A stretch of 64,000 nucleotides of DNA from Pelomonas sp966111775. GTDB taxonomy: Bacteria; Pseudomonadota; Gammaproteobacteria; Burkholderiales; Burkholderiaceae_C. The translations under genes were made by a program, and so were the position numbers. Shown in pieces: positions 17,671-25,659 of this stretch. Under the pieces are notes generated by a model. The model was not told the origin of the DNA. It saw only the letters and a list, made by a program, of their open reading frames with translations, and did not search any database. The DNA lies in contig CBHWBD010000003.1 in NCBI GenBank assembly GCA_966111775.1, positions 5,846-69,845 on the forward strand, given 5' to 3'. The first letter of the stretch is position 1. Every line of letters begins with the position of its first letter.

Positions 17671-18699
17671 CAGCCTCTCCGTCAGCAGCGCGAAGAAGCC
17701 GTCGGCGTCAACGTGGCGCAGCACCTGGGCATTGGCCGGCAGGCCGGTGACGGCCCACCAGTCGATGACGGTCATGCCGCGCGTCAGCTCGCTGCGGGTC
17801 TCGATGCGCACACTGCAGTCCCGGCCGGTGAAGAGCTCTGGTGCCAGCAGCCAGGCGATGACGCAGGGATCGTGCAGCGGGCCGCCGTCCTGGCCGTATT
17901 TCTCCTCGTCGAAGCGCTCGAAGAACTCCATCCAGGCGGCGACGACGGGGCCGACGCGGTTGCTCAAGCGCCGGATGGCCTCGATGCGGGCGGCTGTCGT
18001 CAGCGCCTCGTGGGTGACGTCCAGCGGCGCCATCGTGATGGGCACGCCGCTGGTGAAGACCTCATGGGCTGCCTGCGGGTCGACGTAGATGTTGAACTCG
18101 GCCGCCGGCGTGACGTTGCCGCCCTCGAAGAAGCCGCCGCCCATCAGCACGATGCGGCGGATGCGCGCTGCAATGTCGGGTGCCTTGCGCAGGGCCAGGG
18201 CGATATTGGTCAGCGGACCCAGCGGGCACAGGGTCACCGTGCCGGCCTCGCGTTCACGCAGGGTCTGGATGACGAAGTCCACCGCGTGGCGCGGGTCCAC
18301 CGGCAGCGTGGGCTCGGGCAGGTCGACACCGTTCAGGCCGGTGTCGCCGTGCACATGCTCGGCGGTCACCAGGGGGACGTCCAGCGGGCGGTCGGCACCG
18401 GCGCAGATGGGCACGTCGCGGCGGCCGGCCAGCTCCATGACCTTGCGGGCGTTCAGCGTGGTCAGCGACAGCGGCACATTGCCGGCCACCGTCGTCACGC
18501 CGAGCAGCTCCAGTTCGGGGCTGGCGGCCGCCAGCAGCAGGGCGATGGCGTCGTCCTGGCCCGGGTCGGTGTCGATGATGATGGGGTGGCGTCCTGGTGC
18601 CCCTCGTCCGGCGGGTACACCGGCCGATCCCCCGAGGGGATGCGGGCCCGCTAGGGAGCGGCCCGGCGCTGGGCCCGCTGCTTGGTTGGGTGACGTCAT
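17656..18699 (-). CDS. Nucleoside hydrolase with repeat-derived N-terminal extension
   Basis: 347 residues from ATG 18699. Inosine/uridine-preferring nucleoside hydrolase fold: the calcium-binding DTDPGQDDA motif (here at residues 44-52), NARKVMELAGR, the GPLTNIALALR block, VLMGGGFFEGGNVTPAAEFNIYVDP and a C-terminal DWW element. The reaction is hydrolysis of a nucleoside N-glycosidic bond. Odd feature: family members normally begin 3-10 residues before DTDPG; here about 38 residues precede it, and residues 7-38 (Gly/Pro/Ala-rich) are encoded by a copy of the intergenic repeat described at 18599-18680. The start is set by an ATGA overlap (18696-18699) with the upstream FAH-like gene; no better start lies between the repeat and the domain. 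Confidence 0.88.
   Translation of the reverse strand: MTSPNQAAGPAPGRSLAGPHPLGGSAGVPAGRGAPGRHPIIIDTDPGQDDAIALLLAAASPELELLGVTTVAGNVPLSLTTLNARKVMELAGRRDVPICAGADRPLDVPLVTAEHVHGDTGLNGVDLPEPTLPVDPRHAVDFVIQTLREREAGTVTLCPLGPLTNIALALRKAPDIAARIRRIVLMGGGFFEGGNVTPAAEFNIYVDPQAAHEVFTSGVPITMAPLDVTHEALTTAARIEAIRRLSNRVGPVVAAWMEFFERFDEEKYGQDGGPLHDPCVIAWLLAPELFTGRDCSVRIETRSELTRGMTVIDWWAVTGLPANAQVLRHVDADGFFALLTERLSALQ
18599..18680 (+). repeat. Intergenic-type repeat, copy A (short form, inside a coding region)
   Basis: Shares with copies B (26997) and C (56612) the outer inverted arms CCCCTCG (18600-18606) and CGAGGGG (18633-18639) and the GGGCCCGCTAGGGAGCGGCCC-like tail. It lacks the internal GCAAGCGGC-type hairpin of the other two. 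It is translated as the N-terminal extension of the nucleoside hydrolase. Confidence 0.7.
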
Positions 18700-19466
18700 G
18701 GTTGGGGAGCGAGTTCGATGTCGATGGCGCCGAACAGGCTGGCGCCCTCGGCGGACTTGAGGTCCAGATGCAGGCTGTCGCCGGGCGCCAGCGGCAGCTC
18801 CAGGCTGCCCAGGGCCGCGCCGGCGAGCTGGCCGGCCCGCAGCGCACGCAGCCGGGCCAGGCGGGCCAGCACGTCGCCGGGCGCCGCGGCCACATCACGC
18901 GGGTCGATCTTGGCGCCGTTGTGCAGCGCGTTCAGCCGGGCCTGCAGGCGGCCGGCGCTCCAGGCGTCGCCCAGCTCATCCGGCGTGACGGCCAGCGGCG
19001 CGCAATGCGTGGCGATCAATTCGCCGTCCAGGCGCCAGTCGACGGCAAAAGTCAGCAGGCGCAGCGCGTCCAGCGCCGCGGCGGTATCGCTGGCGGCGGC
19101 CAGGTCGCCGCAGACGAGGGCCAGGGCCGGCTCGCAGGCGGCGGGCGCCCTCAGCGGCTGGTGGCAGGCCTGGAACTGGCCGGCCTCGCGGCGCACGCCG
19201 CCGTCGGCATCGACAACGGCCCAGCCATAGGCGCGCGGCAAGGGCGCCACGCATTTTCCGGGATCGAAGGGGAAGGCATGGCGCAGCTTGCCGTGGTTGA
19301 GCTGCACGGCGAGGTCTTCGAGCTGGGGGGCGAGAAAGCCCCAGTCGTCGAGGACCTGCTGCAGCCGCGTGGCGATGCCAGTGGCGTAGTGGGCCTGGGT
19401 CAGGTCGCGCGACACGACGACGAGGTGGCCGTCGCGCGAGCCGTCGGCGTAGCTGGCGAGTTTCAT
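18696..19466 (-). CDS. Fumarylacetoacetate-hydrolase-like protein, shortened and possibly inactive
   Basis: 256 residues from ATG 19466; normal bacterial FAH-family members of this type are about 330. Residues 1-75 closely follow the family N-terminus (MKLASYADGSRDG, VVVSRDLTQAHYATGIA, a LNHGKLRHAFPFDP block, APLPRAYGWA). After that the family's NHVELVRKARG and following region (substrate and catalytic residues) is missing and replaced by a short unrelated linker. The metal-binding E-x-E is reduced to one Glu (ACEPALALV), while the later Asp survives (AVDWRL). The C-terminal FGAID motif is kept. I recall the family pattern from memory; an alignment is needed. It lies upstream of, and coupled to, the nucleoside hydrolase. 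A non-catalytic or decaying paralogue is the likely reading. Confidence 0.7.
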   Translation of the reverse strand: MKLASYADGSRDGHLVVVSRDLTQAHYATGIATRLQQVLDDWGFLAPQLEDLAVQLNHGKLRHAFPFDPGKCVAPLPRAYGWAVVDADGGVRREAGQFQACHQPLRAPAACEPALALVCGDLAAASDTAAALDALRLLTFAVDWRLDGELIATHCAPLAVTPDELGDAWSAGRLQARLNALHNGAKIDPRDVAAAPGDVLARLARLRALRAGQLAGAALGSLELPLAPGDSLHLDLKSAEGASLFGAIDIELAPQP

Positions 19467-19500
19467 GGGGAAAGGTCCGGGGTGATGGCAGCATTGTGCG

Positions 19501-20406
19501 ATGCGCGTCGGCCTGCCTCGTCTTCCCCGCGCCGCCGCGCTGGCGCTGGTGGCGAGCGTGATCGCGCACGCGGCACTGCTCAGCGGCGAGCGGGAGCGCG
19601 AGGACGGACGGCCACAAAAGGCACGCGCCGTCAGCGTCGCCCTGTTGCCACCGCCGGCCGTGCCCGTTGCCCTGCCCGAGCCGGCGCCGCCCACCTTGCC
19701 GACGGCCCGGTCGCGCGCCGGACGCTCCAGCACCCAGCCGCCCGCGCCGGCCATGGAAGCCCCCACGGCGGCACCCGACGCCCCGCTGCTGCGCCTGGCC
19801 GGGCCGGCCTCCTGGCGCTACCGCCTGCGCCAGGGCGGCCAGGATGGCGAGGCCCAGCTGGACTGGCAGCCTCAGGACGACGGCCGCTACAGCCTGCGCC
19901 TGACGCGCCGCGTTGGCGAGCGCACGCTGCCGGCCTGGGAGAGCCTGGGCCACGCGGGCGGCACCGGCCTGGCGCCCGAGCGCTTTGCCCTGCAACGCGG
20001 CGGCCAGGACCGCCAGGCCATCAATTTCGATGCCGAGGGGCGACGCGTCCGCTTTTCGGCCAGCCCGGCCCTGCTCGATCTGCCCGACGGGGTCCAGGAC
20101 CGGCTGTCCTGGTGGCTGCAGCTCGCCGCCCTGGTGCAGGCAACGCCGGCTCCGGCGCCGGACGGGCGCTGGCGCCTCTGGGTGGCCGGGCTGCGCGGCG
20201 AACTGCGCGAATGGACCTTCGAGGTCGTGGCCGCGGCACCCGAGGACGCCGAACTGCTGCATCTGCGCCGCCGGCCGCTGGGAGAACGGGACCCGGGCGT
20301 CGAGCTGTGGCTGGACCCCAAGCGGGGCTACTGGCCGGTGCGGCTGCGCCAGGGCGACCCGGAAACGCGTGGTTTCGAAATCCGTCTGTCCGACGTGAAC
20401 TCCTGA
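19501..20406 (+). CDS. DUF3108-family protein with N-terminal membrane anchor
   Basis: 301 residues. An N-terminal hydrophobic helix (about residues 10-28, AAALALVASVIAHAALL) is followed by a Pro/Ala-rich linker of some 60 residues (LPPPAVPVALPEPAPPTLP), as in TonB-like periplasm-spanning proteins, and then a beta-rich DUF3108 domain from residue 100 (SWRYRLRQGGQDGEAQLDWQPQDDGRYSLRL; a later LSWWLQLAALV segment; the end FEIRLSDV). The family is often annotated as periplasmic with unknown role. The start is 34 bases from the divergent FAH-like gene. The gap to the next gene (20407-20529) has no gene. Confidence 0.8.
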   Translation: MRVGLPRLPRAAALALVASVIAHAALLSGEREREDGRPQKARAVSVALLPPPAVPVALPEPAPPTLPTARSRAGRSSTQPPAPAMEAPTAAPDAPLLRLAGPASWRYRLRQGGQDGEAQLDWQPQDDGRYSLRLTRRVGERTLPAWESLGHAGGTGLAPERFALQRGGQDRQAINFDAEGRRVRFSASPALLDLPDGVQDRLSWWLQLAALVQATPAPAPDGRWRLWVAGLRGELREWTFEVVAAAPEDAELLHLRRRPLGERDPGVELWLDPKRGYWPVRLRQGDPETRGFEIRLSDVNS

Positions 20407-20529
20407 CGCTTCCTACACGTTGGCAGCGCGTGGGATGACCCGAACAGCGGGACGTTCTGCCAGTATCTAAGCCAAGCGGGGCTTGAAACACCCGGCCCCA
20501 CCCGCAGTTGAAGCCCTGAGGAGAACTCC

Positions 20530-20811
20530 ATGCACATGCTCTACAACTCCGACAGCTTCATCGTCGTCCAGTTCGACGTGCCGACCGCCGTGCCTCAGGA
20601 GGTGGAGGAAGGTCCGTCACTGAACCGCGGCGGTTTCGAGATCGTCGACAAGTTCGCCCGCAAGGAGATCTTCATCGAGGGCGCCCTGGCCGAATCCTTC
20701 TCGCAGGGCGTGCAGGCCCTCATCGAGGACGGCGAGCCGTCCGAGGACGAACTCGACGCCTTCATCGAGCGTTATGCCGTCATGGGCCAGCAGCCGGTCG
20801 TGATGCACTGA
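20530..20811 (+). CDS. DUF3567-family protein
   Basis: 93 residues with a strong GAGGAG site just before the ATG. It fits the BTH_I0359-like DUF3567 family, restricted to betaproteobacteria: MLYNSDSFIVVQFDVP at the start, GGFEIVDKFARKEIFIEGALAE in the middle and AQ/GQQPVVMH at the end. Small, acidic, cytoplasmic, function unknown. It is 94 bases upstream of the AAA ATPase gene and may share its transcript, though the second gene has its own good ribosome binding site. Confidence 0.85.
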   Translation: MHMLYNSDSFIVVQFDVPTAVPQEVEEGPSLNRGGFEIVDKFARKEIFIEGALAESFSQGVQALIEDGEPSEDELDAFIERYAVMGQQPVVMH

Positions 20812-20905
20812 ACATTTGGGGGGCCGATCTGACGTTGATCTGCGCCCAAGCCTGATACAAGATGGGACCGCGCCGCCGCTGCAGGCAGCGCAAGGAGCCC
20901 ATCGA

Positions 20906-23221
20906 ATGGTGAAGCGAGCCGTCGCCGCAGAGACAGCCTCCCGGACACAGGTCCGTGTGCTGCCTTCGCCCGGCCTGGACAGCGCTCCGGTGCTGGACCG
21001 CATGTGCTCGCAGTTCGTGCTGACGCTGACCGTCAGGCACGCCGGCCGCTTCAATCTGCGGCGCGATTTCAACGGCCTGCTGTCCTTCACCGGCCGCCAT
21101 CTCGTCTGGCCCACCCGCGTGCTGCAGAGGCTGCGTGGCTATCTGGCCCAGCGCTGCGCCGGCAACGAGTTGTGGCGCGGCCACGAAGCCCTCGGCGACG
21201 AAGCCTTCCTGGATCGCTTCGGCCAGTGGAGCGGCCCCTTCAGCGAAGCGACGCTGTTCTTCTACCTCGACGAATACGTCAAGGACGCGCCCAAGGACAT
21301 GATGGCCCTGCTGGCCACCACCTGCGAGCACCTGGACCGGCAGCTCAAGCGCGAGTCGACCTTGGTCGAGAAGAACATCGATTCCCTGGGCCAGTTGCTC
21401 CAGCTCAATCCGGCCGAACGCGCCATCCTGCTCTACGGCACCCTGGCCCGCTACCAGCGCGAGTTGCGCGGCGCCCTGGTCGAGTTCAAGGTCAACACGG
21501 CGCAGGAGGCCTTCGCGGCCATCGCCGCCGTGGCCGGCGTCGACGAGCGCGAGGTCGCCGAGGCCCTGCGCGCCGGCTCGCGCCTCGAGCGCATCGGCAT
21601 GGTCGAGAACCTGATCTCCGAACACAACATCACCGATCTGGCCGACCTGATGAAGGTCAGCGACCAGCTGCCGCCGGTGCTGATGCGCGAATACCAAGGC
21701 CCGCATGACCTGATGGCCGTGTTCACGCGGCCGGCCACCCGCAGCGCCCTGGTCGCCTCCGACTTCCAGTTCGTCGTCGACGACCTTGACCTGCTCAGAG
21801 GCATGCTGCGCCAGGCCGTGGCCACGCATGCCACCGGCGTCAATGTGCTGCTCTACGGCCCACCGGGCACGGGCAAGACCGAGCTCGCCAAGGTCGCCGC
21901 GGCGGCCGCGGGCCTGGACCTGTACGAGGTCGAATACGCCGACCGCGACGGCAATTCGCTGTCGGGCCGCGACCGCTACCGCTCGCTGCAGATCAGCCAG
22001 GTCTTCCTGAAGGCCAGCGCCAATGTGGCCCTGCTCTTCGACGAGGTCGAGGACGTCTTCCCGCCGCTGTCCAGCGACACGGCCTCGCTGCTGAACCGGC
22101 TGGACGCCAGCGGCGAAGGCGGCGTCGGCAACTCGGTCAGCGGCAAGGCCTGGGTCAACCAGATCCTCGAGACCAATCCGGTGCCCGTCATCTGGGTCAC
22201 CAACCGCATCGAGCAGATCGACCCGGCCTTCCGGCGCCGCTTCCAGTACCACCTGGAGCTGAAGTCGCCGCCTCCGGGCGCCCGCCGCGGGCTGGTGGCC
22301 AAGGCCCTGGGCGAAGTGAGCGTCAGCGAAGGCTTTGTCGCCAAGCTGGCCGAGCGCCCCGGCCTGACGCCGGCGCAGATCCGCACCGCGGTGCGCTTCG
22401 CCCAACTGGCCGGCGGCAAGGACGATGCCGAGAAGCTCATCGAGCGCCAGTTGCTGAACGCCGACAAGGCCCTGGGCCGTGATGACGGCAGCAGCCTTGC
22501 CCGCCCCTGCGTGACCCAGTACGCGCTGGAGCTGCTGAACTGCGAAAGCCGCTTCGAGATCCCGCGCATCGTCGAGGCCCTGCGCCGCAAGGGCTCGGGC
22601 CAGCTCTGCTTCTATGGCCCGCCCGGCAGCGGCAAGACGGCTCTCGCCGAGCACATCGCGCAAGCCCTGGGCCGACCGCTGATGGTCAGGCGCGCCAGCG
22701 ACATCGCCAGCAAGTTCGTCGGCGAGACCGAGCAGAACATGGCGCGCATGTTCGAGACGGCGCAGACCGAAGGCGCCGTGCTGCTGCTGGACGAAGCCGA
22801 CAGTTTCCTGCGCAGCCGCAAGCATGCGGAGCGCAACTACGAGGTGTCGGAGGTCAACGAGATGCTGGCCGGCATGGAGCGCTTCAACGGCCTCTTCATC
22901 TGCACGACCAATCTCTTCGACGATCTCGACGAGGCGGCGCTGCGGCGCTTTGCCTTCAAGATCCGCTTCAAGGCCTTGAAGCCCGAGCAGCGGCTCAGGA
23001 TGTTCGAGCGCGAGGCCGGCGCACCGCCGAGCGACGAGCAGCGCTCACGGCTGGCGGCGCTGGACTGCCTGACGCATGGCGATTTCGCGGCCGTGCGCAA
23101 TCAGGTCGAGATCCTCGGCGAGGCCTTCACGCCGGATGAGTTCCTGGCCCAGCTGGAGGCCGAGCATCGGGCCAAGCCGGAAGTGCGTGAGCGGCGCGGC
23201 ATCGGGTTCAGGTCGAACTAG
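20906..23221 (+). CDS. Tandem AAA+ ATPase of unknown function
   Basis: 771 residues from ATG 20906, chosen for AAGGAG at 20892-20897. The N-terminal 300 residues have no motif I recognise and look helical. Two AAA modules follow. Module 1: Walker A GPPGTGKT near residue 317, Walker B ALLFDEVEDVF near 373, a sensor-1-like VIWVTNRIEQID, and RRRFQYHL. Module 2: Walker A GPPGSGKT near 571, Walker B VLLLDEADSFL near 630, TTNLFDDLDEAALRRFAFKIRF. Both modules keep key catalytic residues, so both may hydrolyse ATP. Layout recalls Cdc48/NVL-type unfoldases, but with a different N-domain, and no protease domain. Substrate unknown. Its 3' end overlaps the convergent Cys-rich gene by 14 bases. Confidence 0.85.
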   Translation: MVKRAVAAETASRTQVRVLPSPGLDSAPVLDRMCSQFVLTLTVRHAGRFNLRRDFNGLLSFTGRHLVWPTRVLQRLRGYLAQRCAGNELWRGHEALGDEAFLDRFGQWSGPFSEATLFFYLDEYVKDAPKDMMALLATTCEHLDRQLKRESTLVEKNIDSLGQLLQLNPAERAILLYGTLARYQRELRGALVEFKVNTAQEAFAAIAAVAGVDEREVAEALRAGSRLERIGMVENLISEHNITDLADLMKVSDQLPPVLMREYQGPHDLMAVFTRPATRSALVASDFQFVVDDLDLLRGMLRQAVATHATGVNVLLYGPPGTGKTELAKVAAAAAGLDLYEVEYADRDGNSLSGRDRYRSLQISQVFLKASANVALLFDEVEDVFPPLSSDTASLLNRLDASGEGGVGNSVSGKAWVNQILETNPVPVIWVTNRIEQIDPAFRRRFQYHLELKSPPPGARRGLVAKALGEVSVSEGFVAKLAERPGLTPAQIRTAVRFAQLAGGKDDAEKLIERQLLNADKALGRDDGSSLARPCVTQYALELLNCESRFEIPRIVEALRRKGSGQLCFYGPPGSGKTALAEHIAQALGRPLMVRRASDIASKFVGETEQNMARMFETAQTEGAVLLLDEADSFLRSRKHAERNYEVSEVNEMLAGMERFNGLFICTTNLFDDLDEAALRRFAFKIRFKALKPEQRLRMFEREAGAPPSDEQRSRLAALDCLTHGDFAAVRNQVEILGEAFTPDEFLAQLEAEHRAKPEVRERRGIGFRSN

Positions 23222-23516
23222 GCGGGCCGCCCGCGGCGGCGTCGAAGTCATGGTGTGACTTGATCTCGTCGTAGCAAGCCGCACACACGAGGCTGTGAAG
23301 CACAAACGCCCGGAAGCGCGGGGTCTTGTCCTGCTCCTGCAGATAGACCAGTTCGCAGGCGTAGCACCAGCCCTGGCGATCTCCGGGCGCGTCGCTGTTC
23401 TCCACGAAACCCAGGGCTGGTCCACGGTTGTCCGTGAGATGCCCGCACACGCAAGCGCTGACCGAACGTCCATGACGCTGGCAGTCGATCTCGATGGGAT
23501 CGGTCATCGGGATCAT
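23208..23516 (-). CDS. Small Cys-rich, probably zinc-binding protein
   Basis: 102 residues. Seven cysteines in pairs: IDCQRHG, then CVCGH (C-x-C), GWCYACELV (CxxC) and LVCAACYDE (CxxC), with several His nearby (CQRHG, HSLVC, KSHHDFD). The spacing suggests one or two zinc ribbons. No known family name. The start overlaps the GNAT stop by ATGA (23513-23516), so it is translated as the third gene of the XRE-GNAT operon. Confidence 0.75.
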   Translation of the reverse strand: MIPMTDPIEIDCQRHGRSVSACVCGHLTDNRGPALGFVENSDAPGDRQGWCYACELVYLQEQDKTPRFRAFVLHSLVCAACYDEIKSHHDFDAAAGGPPSST

Positions 23517-24034
23517 TGCTGCAGCTGGCGGAAATAGTAGGTCGTCGAGCAGAACGGCCCATCCGGCATCAAGGCGTAGTTGGGAATGTCGCCCGCCTTC
23601 AGCCAGCCGGTGCGTTCATAAAGCCGCGAAGCATCGCTGCCCGTGACGGTGTCCAGCACCAGCGTGGTCCTGCCGAGTTCGAGCGCCTTGGCCTCCAGCG
23701 TGTTCAACAGCCGCTCGGCGATGCCCTGCCGACGAGCGCGACGATGCACCAGCATCTTGCTGACGTCGGCCCGATGCGGCTGGTTGTCGGGCATGTCGAT
23801 GACCAGGGACAACGTGCCGCAGATGCGGCCGTCACCATCCTCAGCGACGAAGAGATGCCGTTCGCCCGCCGCGACTCCCGCGGCAACCTTGCGCCAGAAC
23901 GTCTCGGGCCGGCCTTGCGCCAGCGGCAGCATGAAGCCCACCGAAGCGCCACCCTCGACGCAGTCGCGCAGCACCTCGGCCAGCTCGTCCACACGGGCCA
24001 GCGCCTCGGCGCCCTCGAGTTCTCGGATGGTCAT
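23513..24034 (-). CDS. GNAT-family N-acetyltransferase
   Basis: 173 residues from ATG 24034. Typical single-domain GNAT: beta-strand FVAEDGDGRICGTLSLV, the acetyl-CoA pyrophosphate loop RRARRQGIAERLL (R/Q-x-x-G-x-G/A form), LVLDTVTGSDASRLYERTGW and an aromatic C-terminus. This pattern resembles acetyltransferases that act on small amines or antibiotics, but the substrate cannot be read. It is the middle gene of a three-gene operon; both junctions are 4-base ATGA overlaps (24031-24034 and 23513-23516). Confidence 0.85.
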   Translation of the reverse strand: MTIRELEGAEALARVDELAEVLRDCVEGGASVGFMLPLAQGRPETFWRKVAAGVAAGERHLFVAEDGDGRICGTLSLVIDMPDNQPHRADVSKMLVHRRARRQGIAERLLNTLEAKALELGRTTLVLDTVTGSDASRLYERTGWLKAGDIPNYALMPDGPFCSTTYYFRQLQQ

Positions 24035-24597
24035 GGACGGGCTCCGGTCAGCGCGACGAGATAGCGGGCTGGCTTGGCGCCGGGGTTGTGGAAGCGGATA
24101 GGCGCGTCCAGGCGCATGGCCAGGCAGTCGCCGGGATTGAGCTGCCACTGCTCGCTGCCGTGGCCTATCTCCATGACACCGTCGATCATCCAGACCTGCT
24201 GGTGGATGTCGGCATCACGCTCCGAGGTCTCGAAGGAGACGCGCTGGCCGGCGGGAAAGAGCACGTCCACCAGCTGCAGCGGCGACACGCCCGGGGGCGA
24301 GACATTGCGGCGGCGATAGCCCGAGGCGGGATCGTCCCAGACCGGCTGCTCGTCCACGCGGGCCAGCGGCGACGGCGCAGCCGCCGGCGGGCCCGTCTCG
24401 AACATCGACGCGACGCTGACGCCGAGGGCCGACGACAGCTTGTCCAGCACGACGGCCGTTGGGCTGCTCTGGCCGCGCTCGATCAGCGAGATGTTGGAGC
24501 GGCTGACCCCGCTCTTCTGAGCCAGCGCGTCCAGTGACAGGCCGGCGGCCGAGCGCAGTTCATGCAGGCGGCGACCAATGCGTTGCGTGATGTCCAT
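24031..24597 (-). CDS. XRE-family regulator with C-terminal cupin domain
   Basis: 188 residues. Residues 5-62 form an XRE helix-turn-helix (RIGRRLHELRSAAGLSLDALAQKSGVSRSNISLIERGQSSP); residues about 105-185 form a cupin (VLFPAGQRVSFETSE, HQQVWMIDGVMEIGHG, LNPGDCLAM, FHNPGAKPARYLVAL). This PuuR/SutR-like architecture senses small molecules through the cupin. Two matching inverted repeats immediately upstream (24601-24616 and 24623-24638) are good candidates for its own operator, implying autoregulation of the operon. Confidence 0.9.
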   Translation of the reverse strand: MDITQRIGRRLHELRSAAGLSLDALAQKSGVSRSNISLIERGQSSPTAVVLDKLSSALGVSVASMFETGPPAAAPSPLARVDEQPVWDDPASGYRRRNVSPPGVSPLQLVDVLFPAGQRVSFETSERDADIHQQVWMIDGVMEIGHGSEQWQLNPGDCLAMRLDAPIRFHNPGAKPARYLVALTGARP

Positions 24598-24600
24598 GCA

Positions 24601-24638
24601 TTCCAGTTTACTGGAAATTCTCTTCCATCAAAATGGAA
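24601..24638. promoter_or_regulatory. Twin operator-like inverted repeats in front of the XRE operon
   Basis: Two 16-base inverted repeats of one design: TTCCAG-TTTA-CTGGAA (24601-24616) and TTCCAT-CAAA-ATGGAA (24623-24638). Their centres are exactly 22 bases apart, about two helical turns, so dimers would bind the same face. The first covers the ribosome binding region of the XRE gene; the second overlaps the stop codon of the questin-oxidase-like gene. Confidence 0.7.
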
Positions 24639-25626
24639 TTGCACGTTCAACGGCGCGGCGCCAGGCCGGGTCGGGCCAGCGGCGGCCCAGGCGCCAGGCG
24701 GCGTGGGTGAGCTTGATGACGTGGGCGTCTTCCTGCTCACAGGCAGCCGCGATGAGCGCGGGCCAGGGGCGGCTGGGTGCGTGGTCGAGAGTCGACGCAG
24801 GCGCCGCGCCGCTGGCCAGCAGACCGGCCGCGGCGGCGACGCTGAAGCCCCGCGCGAGCTCGGGCGCCGGCCACCAGGGCTCGAGCACGCTCATCGCATG
24901 GCTGCCGGTCAGCAGATGCAGCACGGTGAAGTTGCCGGTCGCCGCATAGGTACGGGCGGCCAGCAGGGCGAGGTCGCGCAGCATGTCGGGCCCATGACGC
25001 AGGCGGCCGGCGACGGCGGCGAAGTCGGGGGATGAAGCCCAGGCCTCCATGCGACCGTGGATCAGGCTGCCGGCCGGATAGCTCGGGCGCGGCAGCCGCT
25101 GCAGGGCTTCAAGCCAATCGGTCAGTTCCAGCGGCGCACCGTCGTTCGTCGTCGGCAGGCGCAGGAAGTGCGCCGCCCAGTGGGCCAGGCCGAAAGCGAG
25201 TTCACCCTCATGGCCGGCCAGCACGGCATGACCGGTGCGGATCACGCCGTGGAAGGCGATGGCGCCGACACCGTCGAGCAGCCGGGGCAAGGCTTCGCGC
25301 AGCGTGGCCGCCGAGCCGATCGCCTCGATGCGCGCAGCGAAATGGACGTGCCAAGCGGCCTCGCTGTCCGGGCGTCCCAGGTCGCGCTCGTAGCTGACGC
25401 TGGCCGGGCGGGCGGCGACGCGCGGCTCAAGGTGGGCTTCATAGGCCTCGCTCCAGGCCTGCAGCCGCGCCGCCGAGGCGCCCAGCTCCAGCAGGGCCTG
25501 CTGGGCCATGGGCAGGTGGTTGCTCAGGCGACCCCGGTAAGTCGGCGACAGCGCCGCTCCCGCGTCGAGCAGGTGGTGCAGCTGGGCCAGGGTGGCGGGC
25601 GCAGGCGTGGCGGTCTTCATCAGCAT
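24628..25626 (-). CDS. Questin oxidase family protein (DUF4243-like), predicted SoxR target
   Basis: About 332 residues from ATG 25626 (a second ATG at 25620). No signal peptide or membrane helix. The family features seen are SPTYRGRLSNHLPMAQQALLELGA near the N-terminus, RDLGRPDSEAAW, a FHGVIRTGHAV block, GELAFGLAHWAAHFL, and NFTVLHLLTGSHAMSVL. Fungal relatives (questin oxidase, AflY/HypC-like) carry out Baeyer-Villiger-type oxygenation of aromatic polyketides without a known flavin; bacterial members are uncharacterised. It is divergent from soxR, and a SoxR box with promoter hexamers for this direction lies in front (25661-25691). A role in handling quinone or redox-cycling compounds is therefore inferred. 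Confidence 0.75.
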   Translation of the reverse strand: MLMKTATPAPATLAQLHHLLDAGAALSPTYRGRLSNHLPMAQQALLELGASAARLQAWSEAYEAHLEPRVAARPASVSYERDLGRPDSEAAWHVHFAARIEAIGSAATLREALPRLLDGVGAIAFHGVIRTGHAVLAGHEGELAFGLAHWAAHFLRLPTTNDGAPLELTDWLEALQRLPRPSYPAGSLIHGRMEAWASSPDFAAVAGRLRHGPDMLRDLALLAARTYAATGNFTVLHLLTGSHAMSVLEPWWPAPELARGFSVAAAAGLLASGAAPASTLDHAPSRPWPALIAAACEQEDAHVIKLTHAAWRLGRRWPDPAWRRAVERAIPF

Positions 25627-25659
25627 GGCAAGGCGTCTCGGCTGTGGGAACATGGCGCC

